Part shown: positions 31,376-42,008 of the stretch, piece by piece
How positions within the stretch are numbered: the stretch's first letter is position 1
How the letters are laid out: every line of letters begins with the position of its first letter
Assembly: GCA_037179515.1 (NCBI GenBank)
Contig: JAXCGZ010019281.1
Location: 1 to 64,000, forward strand
DNA length: 64,000 nucleotides
Direction: 5' to 3'
DNA from: Halocaridina rubra
Taxonomy: Eukaryota; Arthropoda; Malacostraca; Decapoda; Atyidae
The notes under the pieces: model-generated
Seen by the model: the letters and a program-made list of their open reading frames with translations, nothing else
What the model was told of the DNA's origin: nothing
Database searches by the model: none
Made by a program: the position numbers and the translations under genes

Positions 31376-34300
31376 ATTGTGATTACCTAATTGTGTTTAC
31401 GGGAAAGAGCCCAAAGCTCGTATCTTCCCGTCTCCTGATCGGTTCCATTTTAGACTTAGTGATACTTATCATACCTGTCCTTAAAACTATGGATTGAGAT
31501 AGCATTAACTACCTCCTCGCTTAGCCAATTCCAATTATCAACTACTCTTACACTGAAAAAGTATTTCCTTACATCCTGCAAAGAAGTTTTCTTACGAAGC
31601 TTCAAACTATGACCTCTAGTTCTAGAGCCAGCCATATCAAAATATCGATCCCTATCCACTCTATCATAACCATGAAGGAATTTAAAGACTGTCACCATAT
31701 CCCCCCTCACTCTTCTAGCTTCGAGTGATGGTAAGTCTAATTCCCTCAGCCTCTCATCATAACTGAGATTGCGTATTTCTGGCACCAGTTTCGTGGCATG
31801 TCTTTGAACTTTTTCAAGCTTAGCTATGTGCTTTTTCAAGTGCGGATTCCAAAAGGGGGCTGCATATTCGAGTTTTGGCCTCACATAGGTTACATAAATA
31901 TTTCTGAACATTTCCTTGTCCATGTGCCTGAAGGCTACCCTTACATTTGATAAGAATGCATATGCTGCCCTTACTATGCCATTTATATGTATTTCTGGAG
32001 ACAAATCTGCCAGTATGTTTACTCCTAGATCTCTCTCATTTTCTGTCTCTTGAAGTTGTACTGCAGCCACTGAGTAGTCAAGCTTGGGCCTTCTTGCACT
32101 TGTACCCATTCTCATTACCTTACATTTTGAAGTATTGAATTTCATTAGCCACTTTTCTGACCACTCATGCAGATTATTTAGATCCTCATGAAGTTCTCTA
32201 CCATTGTTCTCGTTTTTTACTTTCTTCACAATCTTTGCATCATCTGCAAACATATTCATGAATGAATTTACAGACTCTGGTAGGTCATTTACATATACAA
32301 GGAACAAAAGTGGCCATAAAACTGAACCCTGTGGAACTCCACTACTAACTCTTCTCCATTCAGACACTGAGTGTCTTACTCTAACCCTCTGTTCCCTTCC
32401 TTCTAAGTAAGTTTTTATCCATTCCAAAACATTTCCACCTATTCTAGCCATTGATTGCAGCTTCCTAATAAGTCTCCCATGTGGAACAGTGTCAAACGCT
32501 TTCTGGAAGTCTAGGAATATGCAATCTGCCCAGCCCTCTCTTTCCTGTAAAATTTGGCTTACCTCATCATAAAATTCTAATAAGTTTGTTACTGTTGATC
32601 TACCTTCTCTGAAGCCATGTTGCCTCACTGACAAAAAGTTGAAGGATTCCAAGTGAAGAGAGATATGTTTCCTTAGTAGTTTCTCCATAACTTTGCAAAC
32701 TATGCTGGTCAAGGAAACTGGTCTATAGTTCAGAGCCGTATCCCTCCTTCCCTTTTTGAAGATAGGTATCACATTTGCTTGTTTCCAGCATCTTGGAATC
32801 TCCCCCGACTCCAGTGACTCCTTAAATATGATACTTAGTGCCACTGATATTGTGTTTGCGCATTTTTTAAGCACATGAGGGGATATGTCATCGGGACCTG
32901 TAGCTTTATGAACATCTAAATCCATCAGCGCTTTGCATACCTCTGTGGCTGTAAGGTTGATGTTCTCTAATACTGGCCCTTGAGCTTCTATCACTGCAAT
33001 CTGAGGGGGTGGGGTATTTTCTACTGTAAATACTGACTGAAACTCCTTGTTCAGTTCTTTGCAGATCTCTTCATCCGTCTCAGTGATGCTTCCATCCGCT
33101 CTCTTTAGCCTTAAAACCTGTTCTTTTACCTTCAGTTTTCCTCTGATAAAGCTGTGGAAAAGCTTGGGATTTTCTTTAGCCTTCCTGGTGATGTCCCTCT
33201 CATAGTCTCTCTCTGCCTCTCTCCTTTTACTTAGGTAGTCATTTCTTGCTCTTTTGTAGGTTTGCCAGGCATTTATGTTTTTTCTCCTCCTATACCTTTC
33301 CCAGCATTTGTCTCTCCACTCCTTAGCTCTTTTACACCCATTATCGAACCATTTCTCTCTGGCATGAATTACACCTACTTTGGTGACAGGTATGCAGCAA
33401 TCTACTATCTTCCCATATTTCTCACAAAAGATGTCATACATTTCTTGTACAGATTTGTTGTAAAATAAGGTTCTCCAGTCAATAACTGCAAAAAGCTCAT
33501 TCATTTTGATGTAATCTCCTTTCGGATAGTTCCTCCTCATGTCCTCAGTGCCTCTATTCTCAGGAAGAATATCTTCAATGATATACTCCATCAACAACAC
33601 ACAGTGGTCACTCTTTCCAATTGGTGGTTCATACTCAATTTTTTCAATATCCAACACATTATCTGTGAACACTAGGTCAAGTAGTGATGGCTCATCCCCA
33701 CCCCTGGCCCTTGTTGGTTCCATTACATGTTGGTGTAGGAAATTCCCTTGTACGCAATCTAGGAATCTTGCCCCGAATGAGTCCTCACCACTGTGTGGGT
33801 CAAGATTTATCCAATCTATCTCTTTATGATTAAAGTCTCCCATAATCAAAATCCTACATTATTTTTCCCGTGCCATGTTAACAACTGAGTTTATGACTTC
33901 AATAGTACCTATATGACTTTCCTCATAAACTTCAAGCCTATTTTGGTTCCTTGGTGGGTTGTATACAACAGTTATTATAATGCTCTCTGACCCAGTATTT
34001 ATGCGAGCAACAAGAAATTCCTTGAACTCACTTTCTATAGCCAAGTTTATTTCTTCGACTTGAATCCTTTCACTTATGAGCAGTGCTATCCCTCCACCAG
34101 TCCTCTCAGATCTTTCAATCCTTAGTATTCTGAAACCCTTAGGAAAAACTGTGACACTGTTTATGTCCTCACTCAACTTAGTCTCTGTAATTGCTACTAT
34201 ATCTGCCTTACTGTTGTGAATCCTATCTTTTAATTCTACTGCCTTAACAGCTAATCCATCAGCATTTGTGTATAACAATCTTAATGAGGCCCCATCCCCT

Positions 34301-34590
34301 GATCTTCTGTCATTATCTTCTATTTCCCCCTTTTGTCTGGAAGAACTCTGTAATGAAAATTTTTCTTCTCTTCTTCATTTCTTTCATCATTTAACCTTCT
34401 TGCCTCTTGCAACAAGTTTTTGATCTTTCCCATCTCTTCCTGTGTTCTGTATTGTCTAATGAACACTTCTTTGAATTCTTGAAGGTCTTTTAGACTTTTT
34501 TTTCTCAACAATATTTCCCTACATGTTTCCCCTCTCTCAAAGGTTACTTTTGTTGGTCTCGGCTTTCCTTCCCTCGAATATGGTTGATGT
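31376..34590 (-). mobile_element. LINE1 copy B, 5'-truncated, nearly intact ORF2
   Basis: Minus-strand copy from inside ORF1 (about 34590) to the 3' terminus (CACAATTAGGTAATCACAAT) beside a (TTA)n tract. It differs from copy C at scattered positions only. ORF2 is open for 33849-31456 (endonuclease remainder, RT, C-terminus), and its first 139 codons at 34278-33859 are separated from the rest by a single in-frame TAA. The ORF1 tail at 34598-34320 is frameshifted near its end. Confidence 0.9.
31456..34278 (-). pseudogene. LINE1 copy B ORF2 with one in-frame TAA
   Basis: The N-terminal piece (34278-33859) ends NMAREK then TAA. The following piece (33849-31456, 797 codons) starts with the conserved MGDFNHKEIDW and carries all RT motifs, including SGVPQGSVLWPLL and FADD. 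Copy C has AAA where this copy has TAA, so one A-to-T change makes the stop. Copy A shares the same change. Confidence 0.85.
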
Positions 34591-34860
34591 GTTATCAAGT
34601 ATTTCCTCTGATCCTAGCAAGTAAAATTATAACGAAAGGACTAATTCTAAGATAGCATATGAACTGCAATTTGAACTACACAAGTTAAAGAACTTAATAC
34701 CCATCACTAGAACCTAGAAATGAAGAGCTAAATGGGATATATTTTCGAATAAAAATATAAGTTACATGACTAAGTGTGAACAGGAAAGAACAAAATGTTT
34801 AACTAATATAGTGTAGGGCTATAAGACATATCCAAAGGTACAAAAATGGATTTTTTTGTA

Positions 34861-35150
34861 ATGATTGTGACACCAGGACGGGCCAAAAAATAAGAAAATA
34901 AAACAGCCCTCATCGGGCCTGGGCACGAAGAATACATAAAGACAAACAGAGATGGAAAGTGTGATGATTTGTCAGATGTGAAGGGATTAGAAAAGATATG
35001 TAATGAATATCCAAGAATTTTTAGTGTAGCTGTAGTCATAGAAAAAAAACCGTAACTGAAGGAAGACTTAACATCGAACTGTCCTGGATAGACTTATGTT
35101 CAAAAATATCGCAACGGGCGGCTGGTGTCATGAGCCAACCTACTACTTAC
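34861..35150 (-). mobile_element. LINE2-derived short element
   Basis: Plus text runs from ATGATTGTGACACCAGGACG through CATCGGGCCTGGGCACGAAG to GGCGGCTGGTGTCATGAGCC and AACCTACTACTTAC, so both the 3' tail and the 5' start of the unit are present. Together with 19804-20110 it defines the complete unit. Confidence 0.8.
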
Positions 35151-35302
35151 AATATGTTGTGATTTATTTTTATACGAGATTAAATCTGGTTGGAAAGTGG
35201 AATGCATTAAGGAAGATGTCAATGCAAAAATTATTAATATATTTAAGATTTACACCTAATGTTATGTGAATGCGAACTGAATATGGTACTTTCCTTGCTC
35301 AG

Positions 35303-35306
<4 letters not shown>

Positions 35307-35380
<74 letters not shown>
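35307..35380. repeat. (TTA)n–(GTA)n compound microsatellite
   Basis: Switches to GTA units near 35341. The stretch 35381-36282 shows only A-runs (36034-36068) and nothing recognisable as a gene. Confidence 0.95.
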
Positions 35381-36029
35381 TCCTAGCCTTATATAGCCTA
35401 GCCTTTTCTACCCACCTAAAGAAACTGCAGGATCACTTTTCTGTAGACCCATAATGTATGACTTCCATGTGCTATTACATACATTAAGAAATCAAGGGGA
35501 AAAAAAGACCTGCTCCGGGTGCGTGAAGGACCAAAGCAAATCTCTGAGGAAAGAAATCGCCTTTAGATCGACCATGACGATATGTTAACTGCGCCATAAA
35601 AGAAACAGACACCGTCAAGAAGGCTTATGAAAATATTGTGATTATGAAAAGTAAATACCTTCAAGTTCTTTTAAGAATATAAAATTAACACTATTCTTTA
35701 GCTGCTAAATAAATCGTTGTTTTTATTCATTAATCGGAGAGTAGTATATTTCTAAAATACAGAGCTGACCTTGAAAGTGTATTTTTTTTTTTTGTCTTCC
35801 TATTCGACTGATGCGTTTTTGCTCGATCGCTTACGTCCCGTTTCTTGAAAGAAAGAAATAAAAGTCTCGAGAAATAGGAAAATTCGAACTGCCTGTTTTT
35901 TGTTCTCTATGAGAAATTCGAGTGTAGTGCTAAAAAAAAAAAAAAACGGTTCTTCGACGTCAACAAATTAAAAACAAAACATGCAATAACTTTGTCTACA
36001 TAAATCATTGCATTTCCAGCAAGACCCGC

Positions 36030-36069
<40 letters not shown>

Positions 36070-37077
36070 CCAATCAAGAGATTTCGTATGCTTTCAGTTT
36101 TCATTTTTCTTTTTTCAGTTAAGGTTACACCAAAAAAAGCAGTTTAGAATGATGTCATATTCGTGCTATCAAAACATTTATGCATATCCGACACTTAATG
36201 GAGAAAAAATTATATAAGTGCTAAAAATACTTGTTAATTCATAGTATAAATTCACAAGTAGTCGAACACACCTTTATTTTCATGAGTGTTTGTGGCGAAG
36301 TTTATGTTTAGGAAGTTTAAAGATGCTTCCCTATAACTTGAATCGCATTTGTGAACTTGCTTATTTATTAGTTTGATAGACTTTTTACAGCTAATGCCAT
36401 ACATCAGAGTTTGTACTCAATGACTCTGCTGATAAGACAATGGTTACAGACGAGAAAAGCCTTAGGTGGCCTATCGCTATAGCCCCAAAAGCTGGAGTTG
36501 TCCCATTGAGAAGTAAAACTATCGATTGAATAAACTTATAATGGATGGCAAACTAGCTACTAGTCCTCTCGGCTATCAAAGGTCGACCCTTAAAATGCAT
36601 AAATAATTTTCCTGGGAAATTACTGCCTAAAAAAAGTAAACACCAATATTAAACCATAGTTTAGTTTGTGAGTCAAACCAAGCCATCGCCAGTCACTGGT
36701 GCATTTAATGAAAAAGACACAAATAAATATTCATTTTTTTTGTTTAAGTTTTACTGTGCTTTGTTACACCACACAGACGGTAAAGAATTTTCAACATAAT
36801 AAACAGACTTGTTCACCATGTTTGGCCCACGTCTTGGTATTTCCCACTCCGTTGCCAGAATGCCTAATAAAAACTTTTTCTTCTTCTTATGGAACCAACC
36901 TCATGTTGTCAAACATTTACACGCATATAGGCTTTTGCAATTATATTTCTACTCGCTAATTTTTACGTATGTCTTCAACATATATTATTCCAGATTATTA
37001 AGATAATGTAGTTTGCTTGTTTTTATATACCTATCCATTCAATTATTGATTACTTCCTAACCCTTGTATGAATAAAA

Positions 37078-37078
<1 letters not shown>

Positions 37079-37149
<71 letters not shown>
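37079..37149. repeat. (TTA)n microsatellite
   Basis: Matches the tract at 1137-1237 in position within duplicate D1. Confidence 0.97.
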
Positions 37150-37193
37150 CGAAAAGTTGCAGTGGCAGTAATACTATGCCCGTTTGTGAATGT

Positions 37194-37416
37194 ACTGGCT
37201 AGCACAGTGGTAACGCGTTGGCCTCGCAATCGCGAGGTCGACAAATCGGTTCCCGTTCAGGACCGAGAGCTTAAGCTGTTTACTGGGAAGGTCACTGCTG
37301 TGGCTGATCACCACAGTGGGGGGTTGGGGCTTGCACCAGCTGACGCCCTCCAAAGCAGGGGCGATGCCTCTGAGAGGAGGGCTAAAACCGCAAACTTTAA
37401 CTTTTTTTTAACTTTT
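37194..37416 (+). mobile_element. SINE2 inserted in a duplicated repeat
   Basis: CTAGCACAGTGGTAACGCGT, CGAGGTCGACAAATCGGTTC and CACCACAGTGGGGGGTTGGG. The related sequence near 1290 lacks it: there CGTTTGTGAATGT continues directly into CTTTCGACTACCCATATCTG, giving a paralogous empty site. Confidence 0.85.
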
Positions 37417-37767
37417 ACTCACATCTGCTAAAGTAGGCAAGTTAATTATGTCCCATAGCGATTCACGCTTTACGTGCTACTGTTATTCCCCAATATAGGG
37501 GTGGACACAGACAGAGTGTGGCTGGGAATAAAAGCTGGATGCACTTGCAAGCACCATAAGGTGGGCTCGATCGCGGTTCTGTCAACTCCCAGTCAAACAT
37601 TTTGAACACTCAGCCTTGGTAGTTGCCGGTATGTCCCATAGTGATAAGAACGTTAGTTTTTATCCTTCGAACAAGATTATTTTAGCATCATCATCATTCA
37701 CCAGTAGGATGGCATAGAAAAGGGAGGGGGGGGGGAAACTCAGTGACGGTGTCATCACTGAGGAATG

Positions 37768-38330
37768 CAAACAAACAAACAAACAAACTTATATTTATTT
37801 CCATTTTGTACAATGGTTATTCTAAAAGTAATAGTAACTTATAAGTAGACATGTAATTAAACTAATAAATAAGAGGGTAATACATATAGTTAAATTAAAT
37901 GTAGCTTTCATAGAAAATAATAATGCTGTAATAAAAATGTTAACAATAATGTTAATAATAAAGTAGTAATGATAACACTAGATATAGTATCGTTATTATC
38001 GGCATCATTTCCATATTTGTTTTCCTTACAATGAGAATAATTAGTTCTTAATGAGCAGCAACTTTTTTTCCAATAGAAAACTATATAGTTTGCCTTTGAA
38101 AGCTGTGAAGGAGGATGCATTTTTAAGATGCTCTGGAATATTATTCCAGAGTGTTGGCTCTTTGATAGTGATCATCTTTGAACCTGCTTGTGTTTGTTCT
38201 GTGAATAAAGAGGTCACTGCTCTGTCTTATGTTGGTTCCCCTTATATCCCAGACTGTTTTTAAATCAAATAGCCAGCTAGGATAATGATGGTCCAAAATT
38301 TTTAATACAAAAACATATATAGCATAAGCT
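37768..38330 (-). mobile_element. LINE4 3' fragment, minus strand
   Basis: (CAAA)n then TTATATTTATTTCCATTTTG mark the 3' tail on plus. The body is the complement of 26940-27472 and ends at AGCATAAGCT, where a LINE2-derived short element begins. Confidence 0.8.
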
Positions 38331-38614
38331 ATAATAAAATAAAACAGCCCTCATCGAGCCTGGGCACGAAAAATACATAAAGTAAAGAGAAACAGAGATG
38401 GAAAGTGTAGTGACTTGTCAGATGTGAAGGGATAATAAAAGATGTGTAATGAATATCCAAGAATATTCAGTGTAGCTGGAGGCATAGATAAAGGACCGTA
38501 ATTGAAGGAAGACTTAACATCGAACTGTCCTGGACAGATCTATTAAAGTTCAAAAAACTTTCAGTTGTAGTATCGCAACGGGCGGTTGCTGCCATGAGCA
38601 AACCTACTACTTAT
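38331..38614 (-). mobile_element. LINE2-derived short element, 3' tail truncated
   Basis: AACAGCCCTCATCGAGCCTG to AACCTACTACTTATT. The terminal GTGTCACAAT segment is missing, and the element joins the LINE4 fragment at 38330 with no spacer. Confidence 0.75.
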
Positions 38615-39310
38615 TTATATATTGAATTTTGAGTGACCAGGACTAAAGTATATAACTTAAACAGAATTTCCCTGAATAAGAGATTTTGCAGATTATTGTG
38701 AGTAAAGGAAAATTATATTTATGGTAAGCGAAAATATTAAAAGAAAAAATTTATTATACTTTTGAGAGGGGAAAAAGGAGAAGCAGTCCTGTCCTGCCTT
38801 GAAGGAAGTTTAGAAGAGTTGCCAGAGGCAAAGCCATCACATCACATTACCTATTTTTTTCTTCCTTTTTTTGGGTAAATTGGGGAGAGTTCTTACAGCC
38901 GTTTACCTGATCCTGTGGTTCCATATATTGTTAAAATCAATATCCTTCCCATTTAGATTAACTTGATAGTTAGTTTGTTATATAAAATAACTGAATAATT
39001 AAATAAATACGAAAATACACATGTCAGCAGTACTGAATTAAGTTGCCAAATGGCACAGCTGTCTTAATTTTTCTTTTTGCTTTGTTCTCCTTTATAATTT
39101 TTTGTAGAAATTGATACTGTGATAACATACCTTGGTTAACAAGTGATTAATATTTATTTTCCCTTTGAAATTACCAGTTTATCAGTTAAGAAGAATATAT
39201 AGCACACACAGGTGGGTATTTCCTCAGATTCAAATTAGAATTTTCCTTCAAGTGGACTTTTGTTTTGCATTTTTTTTTCTCAAATTACCAAAGTCAAATT
39301 TTAAGTTAGG
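38615..39310. other. no recognised feature
   Basis: A/T-rich sequence between a LINE2-derived short element and the 5' end of LINE1 copy D. No ORF of note, no repeat match within the window. Confidence 0.6.
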
Positions 39311-40773
39311 GTGTGTGTTATCAGAAGAGATAAACTGAGTAACTAAATAATACTAATATGAAGGTATAGAAATTCTTTGTGAAGCTTAAATAGAAAGTTT
39401 TTCTCTTTTTATTTCTTCTCTCTATATATTGTGAAAGGAAAAACATCAAAATGAGGCCATCTCTGTCCCTAACCCCCCTATCCAATGGTTGGGAGAGGGG
39501 TGGTAGAAGACCTCCGGGGGATGTAGCAGGAAGAGGAGTGGCTGTTAGGAGATTGAAACAAAAAGTCAAGGAATTAGAGACACTGCTTTTAAATCTTGAT
39601 GATAGAATTCGGAATGGATAGAAAAATTAAAAAGAATGAAACACTCAGAGAGGAAATAATATTTTTGGAGGAAGCAAATAAAGCACAAGGGCAAGATAAA
39701 AAAGTACTAGAAAAACGAACAAAGAAGATGGAAGGGGATAAGAGTGACCTAGAAACCAGAATTTCTAAACAAGAAGATAACAGCATACAGCTGAATGACA
39801 ACCTGAATTAATTAAATGTTAGTTCACTGCTCTCTTCTGAGAAAGACGAGATTGCACCTTGGAATGTCCAGATTAAGGAAAACATCGAGCAGTCTAGAAA
39901 AGAGTTTCAGGAGCTGAAAATGGAACATGATGCCATGAAAAATTTCTTTGCTGATGCACTAAAGGGGAATGTGGTAGTAAAAGAGGCTCTGAAGGTGGTG
40001 GTTCTGGAAAACATACATACAGTTGACTATAGAGAAACATCATGGATTTGGTTTTACGTCACATACTCCCTTTCCTACTAAGGGCTAGGACGGTTGCCTT
40101 CTTACGGAGAACTTGTTTTGACAGATGTAATCGTTACCCTAATTGCATGCCCTTACTAACCTCGGTCCGTGACGGGGCGCGAACCCTCGACCTGCCGCCT
40201 CAGAGTCGCAGACACTACCATTTTGCCACGGAGACTACGACTATAGAGAAACAGCAATAGAGATTATGAAAAGGGCAAATCCACTGATTAAACAGGCACT
40301 TGATAAAGAGAAGACAGTGATAATCTCAGGCATAAGTGAATCCCAAGAGCCAACATAGCATGGGGATACTGGAATAAAATATATCTAGGATTTTAGACCT
40401 GATAAGAAAGCTTGGAGTAGTATGTGGTCCTGAGAATATTGTAAGCATTCACCAAATAGGTAAATATTCTAGGGAGGGAAAGCAAATACCAACAAAAGTA
40501 ACCTTTGAGAGAGGAGACACATGTAGAGAACTATTGATGAGGAAAAAAAGTCCAATACTCCTTCAAGAATTCAAAAAACTTTTCATTAGATGATACAGAA
40601 CACAGGAAGAGATGGAAAGGATCAAAATTTTGTTGTAAGAGGCAAGAAGCTTAAATAAGGAAATAAATGAACAAGAAAAGAAAATTTATCATTTAAGAGT
40701 TCTTTCAGGCAGAGGGGAGATAAAGAAGATAATGATTGAAGATCAGGTGATGGGGATCCATTAAGACTGTTAT
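39311..40773 (+). mobile_element. LINE1 copy D, 5' half (5' UTR and ORF1), degraded
   Basis: Follows copy C from the 5' UTR (GTGTGTTATCAG, then AGATAAACTGAGT) through all of ORF1 to the ORF1 stop and TTAAGACTGTTAT, but with several stops and frameshifts. A SINE1 is inserted at 40040-40238. The sequence stops exactly at the ORF1/ORF2 junction, where copy C begins, and its continuation resumes at 44921. Confidence 0.85.
40040..40238 (-). mobile_element. SINE1 inserted in old LINE1 ORF1
   Basis: Complete unit with a perfect 15-bp target duplication GACTATAGAGAAACA at 40025-40039 and 40239-40253. The target is LINE1 coding sequence, as the matching stretch of copy C shows. Confidence 0.95.
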
Positions 40774-40926
40774 GCAGTGTGTTACCAGAAAAGAGATAAA
40801 CTGAGTCACTAAATAGCACTTATATGGAGATATAAAAATTCGGTGTGAAGCTTAATTAAAAGTTTTTCTCTTTTTTTTCCTCTTTCTCGTCTTCTTTCTA
40901 TATTCTGTGAGAGGGAGAACATAAAA

Positions 40927-42006
40927 ATGACGCCATCTCTGTCCCAAACCTCTCCCATCCATGGGTCGGTAGGAGGGGTAGCCATCAGGAGACTCAAACA
41001 GAAAATCAAGAATATAGAGGAAATGGTTATAAGCCTTGATGATAAAATTCAGAATATGGATGGAGAAATGAAAGAGAATGAAACACTCAGAGAGCAAATA
41101 AGATCTTTGGAGGAAGCAAATAAAGCACAAGGGCAGGAGAGAAAGGAACTAGAAAAAAGAATAAAAAAGCTGGAAGGGGAAAAGAGTCAACTAGAATCTA
41201 GACTTTCTAAACAAGAAGATAAAAACAAACAGCTAAATGACAACCTAAAGGAATTAGATGTTAGTTCACTGCTCTCTTCTGAGAGAGACGAGATTGCTGC
41301 TTGGAATGTCCAGATTAAGGAAAACACTGAACAGTTCAGAAAAGAGTTCCAGGAGCTGAATATGGAAAATGATGCCATGAAAATTTCCTTTGCTGATGCA
41401 CTAAAGGGGAATGTGGCAGTAAAAGAGGCTGTAAAGGTGGTGGCACTGGAAAACATACAAACAGTTGACTATACAGAGACAGTAATCAAAAAAATGAAAG
41501 ACGTTGTGATGGAAAGGGCAAACCCAATCATCAGACAGGCACTTGATAAGGAGAAGACAGTGGTAATCTCAGGCATAAGCGAGTCCCAGGAGCCAACATG
41601 GCAGGGGAGACTTGAAGAAAATAAAGCTAGGGTTGTAGACCTGATAAGAAAGCTTGGAGTAGTATGTGGTCCTGAGGATATTGTAAACATACACCAACTA
41701 GGTAAATATTCGAGGGAAGGAAAGCCGAGACCAACAAAAGTAACCTTTGAGAGAGGGGAAACATGTAGGGAAATATTGTTGAGAAAAAAAAGTCTAAAAG
41801 ACCTTCAAGAATTCAAAGAAGTGTTCATTAGACAATACAGAACACAGGAAGAGATGGGAAAGATCAAAAACTTATTGCAAGAGGCAAGAAGGTTAAATGA
41901 TGAAAGAAATGAAGAAGAGAAGAAAAATTTTCATTACAGAGTTCTTCCAGACAAAGGGGAGATAAAGAAGATAATGACAGAAGATCAGGGGATGGGGCCT
42001 CATTAA
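40927..42006 (+). CDS. LINE1 ORF1 protein, coiled coil plus RRM-like nucleic-acid-binding region
   Basis: 359 aa. Residues about 20-112 are a strong heptad-patterned coiled coil, rich in Glu/Lys/Leu (RIKKLEGEKSQLE), expected to drive trimer or oligomer formation. From about 209 (VVISGISES) to 290 (RPTKVTFERGETCREILL) the pattern resembles the RRM core of L1-type ORF1 proteins, followed by a basic helical C-terminal region (EEMGKIKNLLQEARRLN). Such proteins bind the element RNA and act as chaperones in the RNP. The ORF ends in TAA at 42004-42006. The ORF2 frame is already open from 41913, so the two frames overlap by 94 bp. Assignment to the ORF1p fold is by pattern only. Confidence 0.85.
   Translation: MTPSLSQTSPIHGSVGGVAIRRLKQKIKNIEEMVISLDDKIQNMDGEMKENETLREQIRSLEEANKAQGQERKELEKRIKKLEGEKSQLESRLSKQEDKNKQLNDNLKELDVSSLLSSERDEIAAWNVQIKENTEQFRKEFQELNMENDAMKISFADALKGNVAVKEAVKVVALENIQTVDYTETVIKKMKDVVMERANPIIRQALDKEKTVVISGISESQEPTWQGRLEENKARVVDLIRKLGVVCGPEDIVNIHQLGKYSREGKPRPTKVTFERGETCREILLRKKSLKDLQEFKEVFIRQYRTQEEMGKIKNLLQEARRLNDERNEEEKKNFHYRVLPDKGEIKKIMTEDQGMGPH
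41925..41931 (+). promoter_or_regulatory. candidate −1 ribosomal frameshift heptamer (A AAT TTT)
   Basis: In the ORF1 reading frame the codons read AAA AAT TTT, so the seven bases fit the X XXY YYZ slippery pattern exactly. The site lies 12 bases inside the 94-bp ORF1/ORF2 overlap. A −1 slip joins ORF1 to the ORF2 frame (TCA TTA CAG and onward). The same seven bases occur in copies A, B and H. A downstream stimulatory structure was not identified by eye. Confidence 0.45.
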
Positions 42007-42008
42007 GA

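Larger units (their letters stand above)
36283..37640. repeat. diverged duplicate D1, copy 2
   Basis: GTTTGTGGCGAAGTTTATGT, CAATGACTCTGCTGATAAGA, GTTTGGCCCACGTCTTGGTA, (TTA)n, CGAAAAGTTGCAGTGGCAGT. Same order and strand as 1-1490. It could be an old dispersed repeat or a segmental duplication. Confidence 0.7.

Noticed and set aside
31456..33849. 797-codon frame as a host gene
   Set aside because: It is LINE1 ORF2 (endonuclease remainder plus RT), almost the same as 42009-44831.
27480..34590. Copies A and B as a tandem segmental duplication
   Set aside because: Their flanks and 5' truncation points differ, and copy A sits in a LINE4 tail while copy B sits by (TTA)n; separate insertions fit better.
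37162..37431. 89-codon open frame
   Set aside because: It reads through SINE2.
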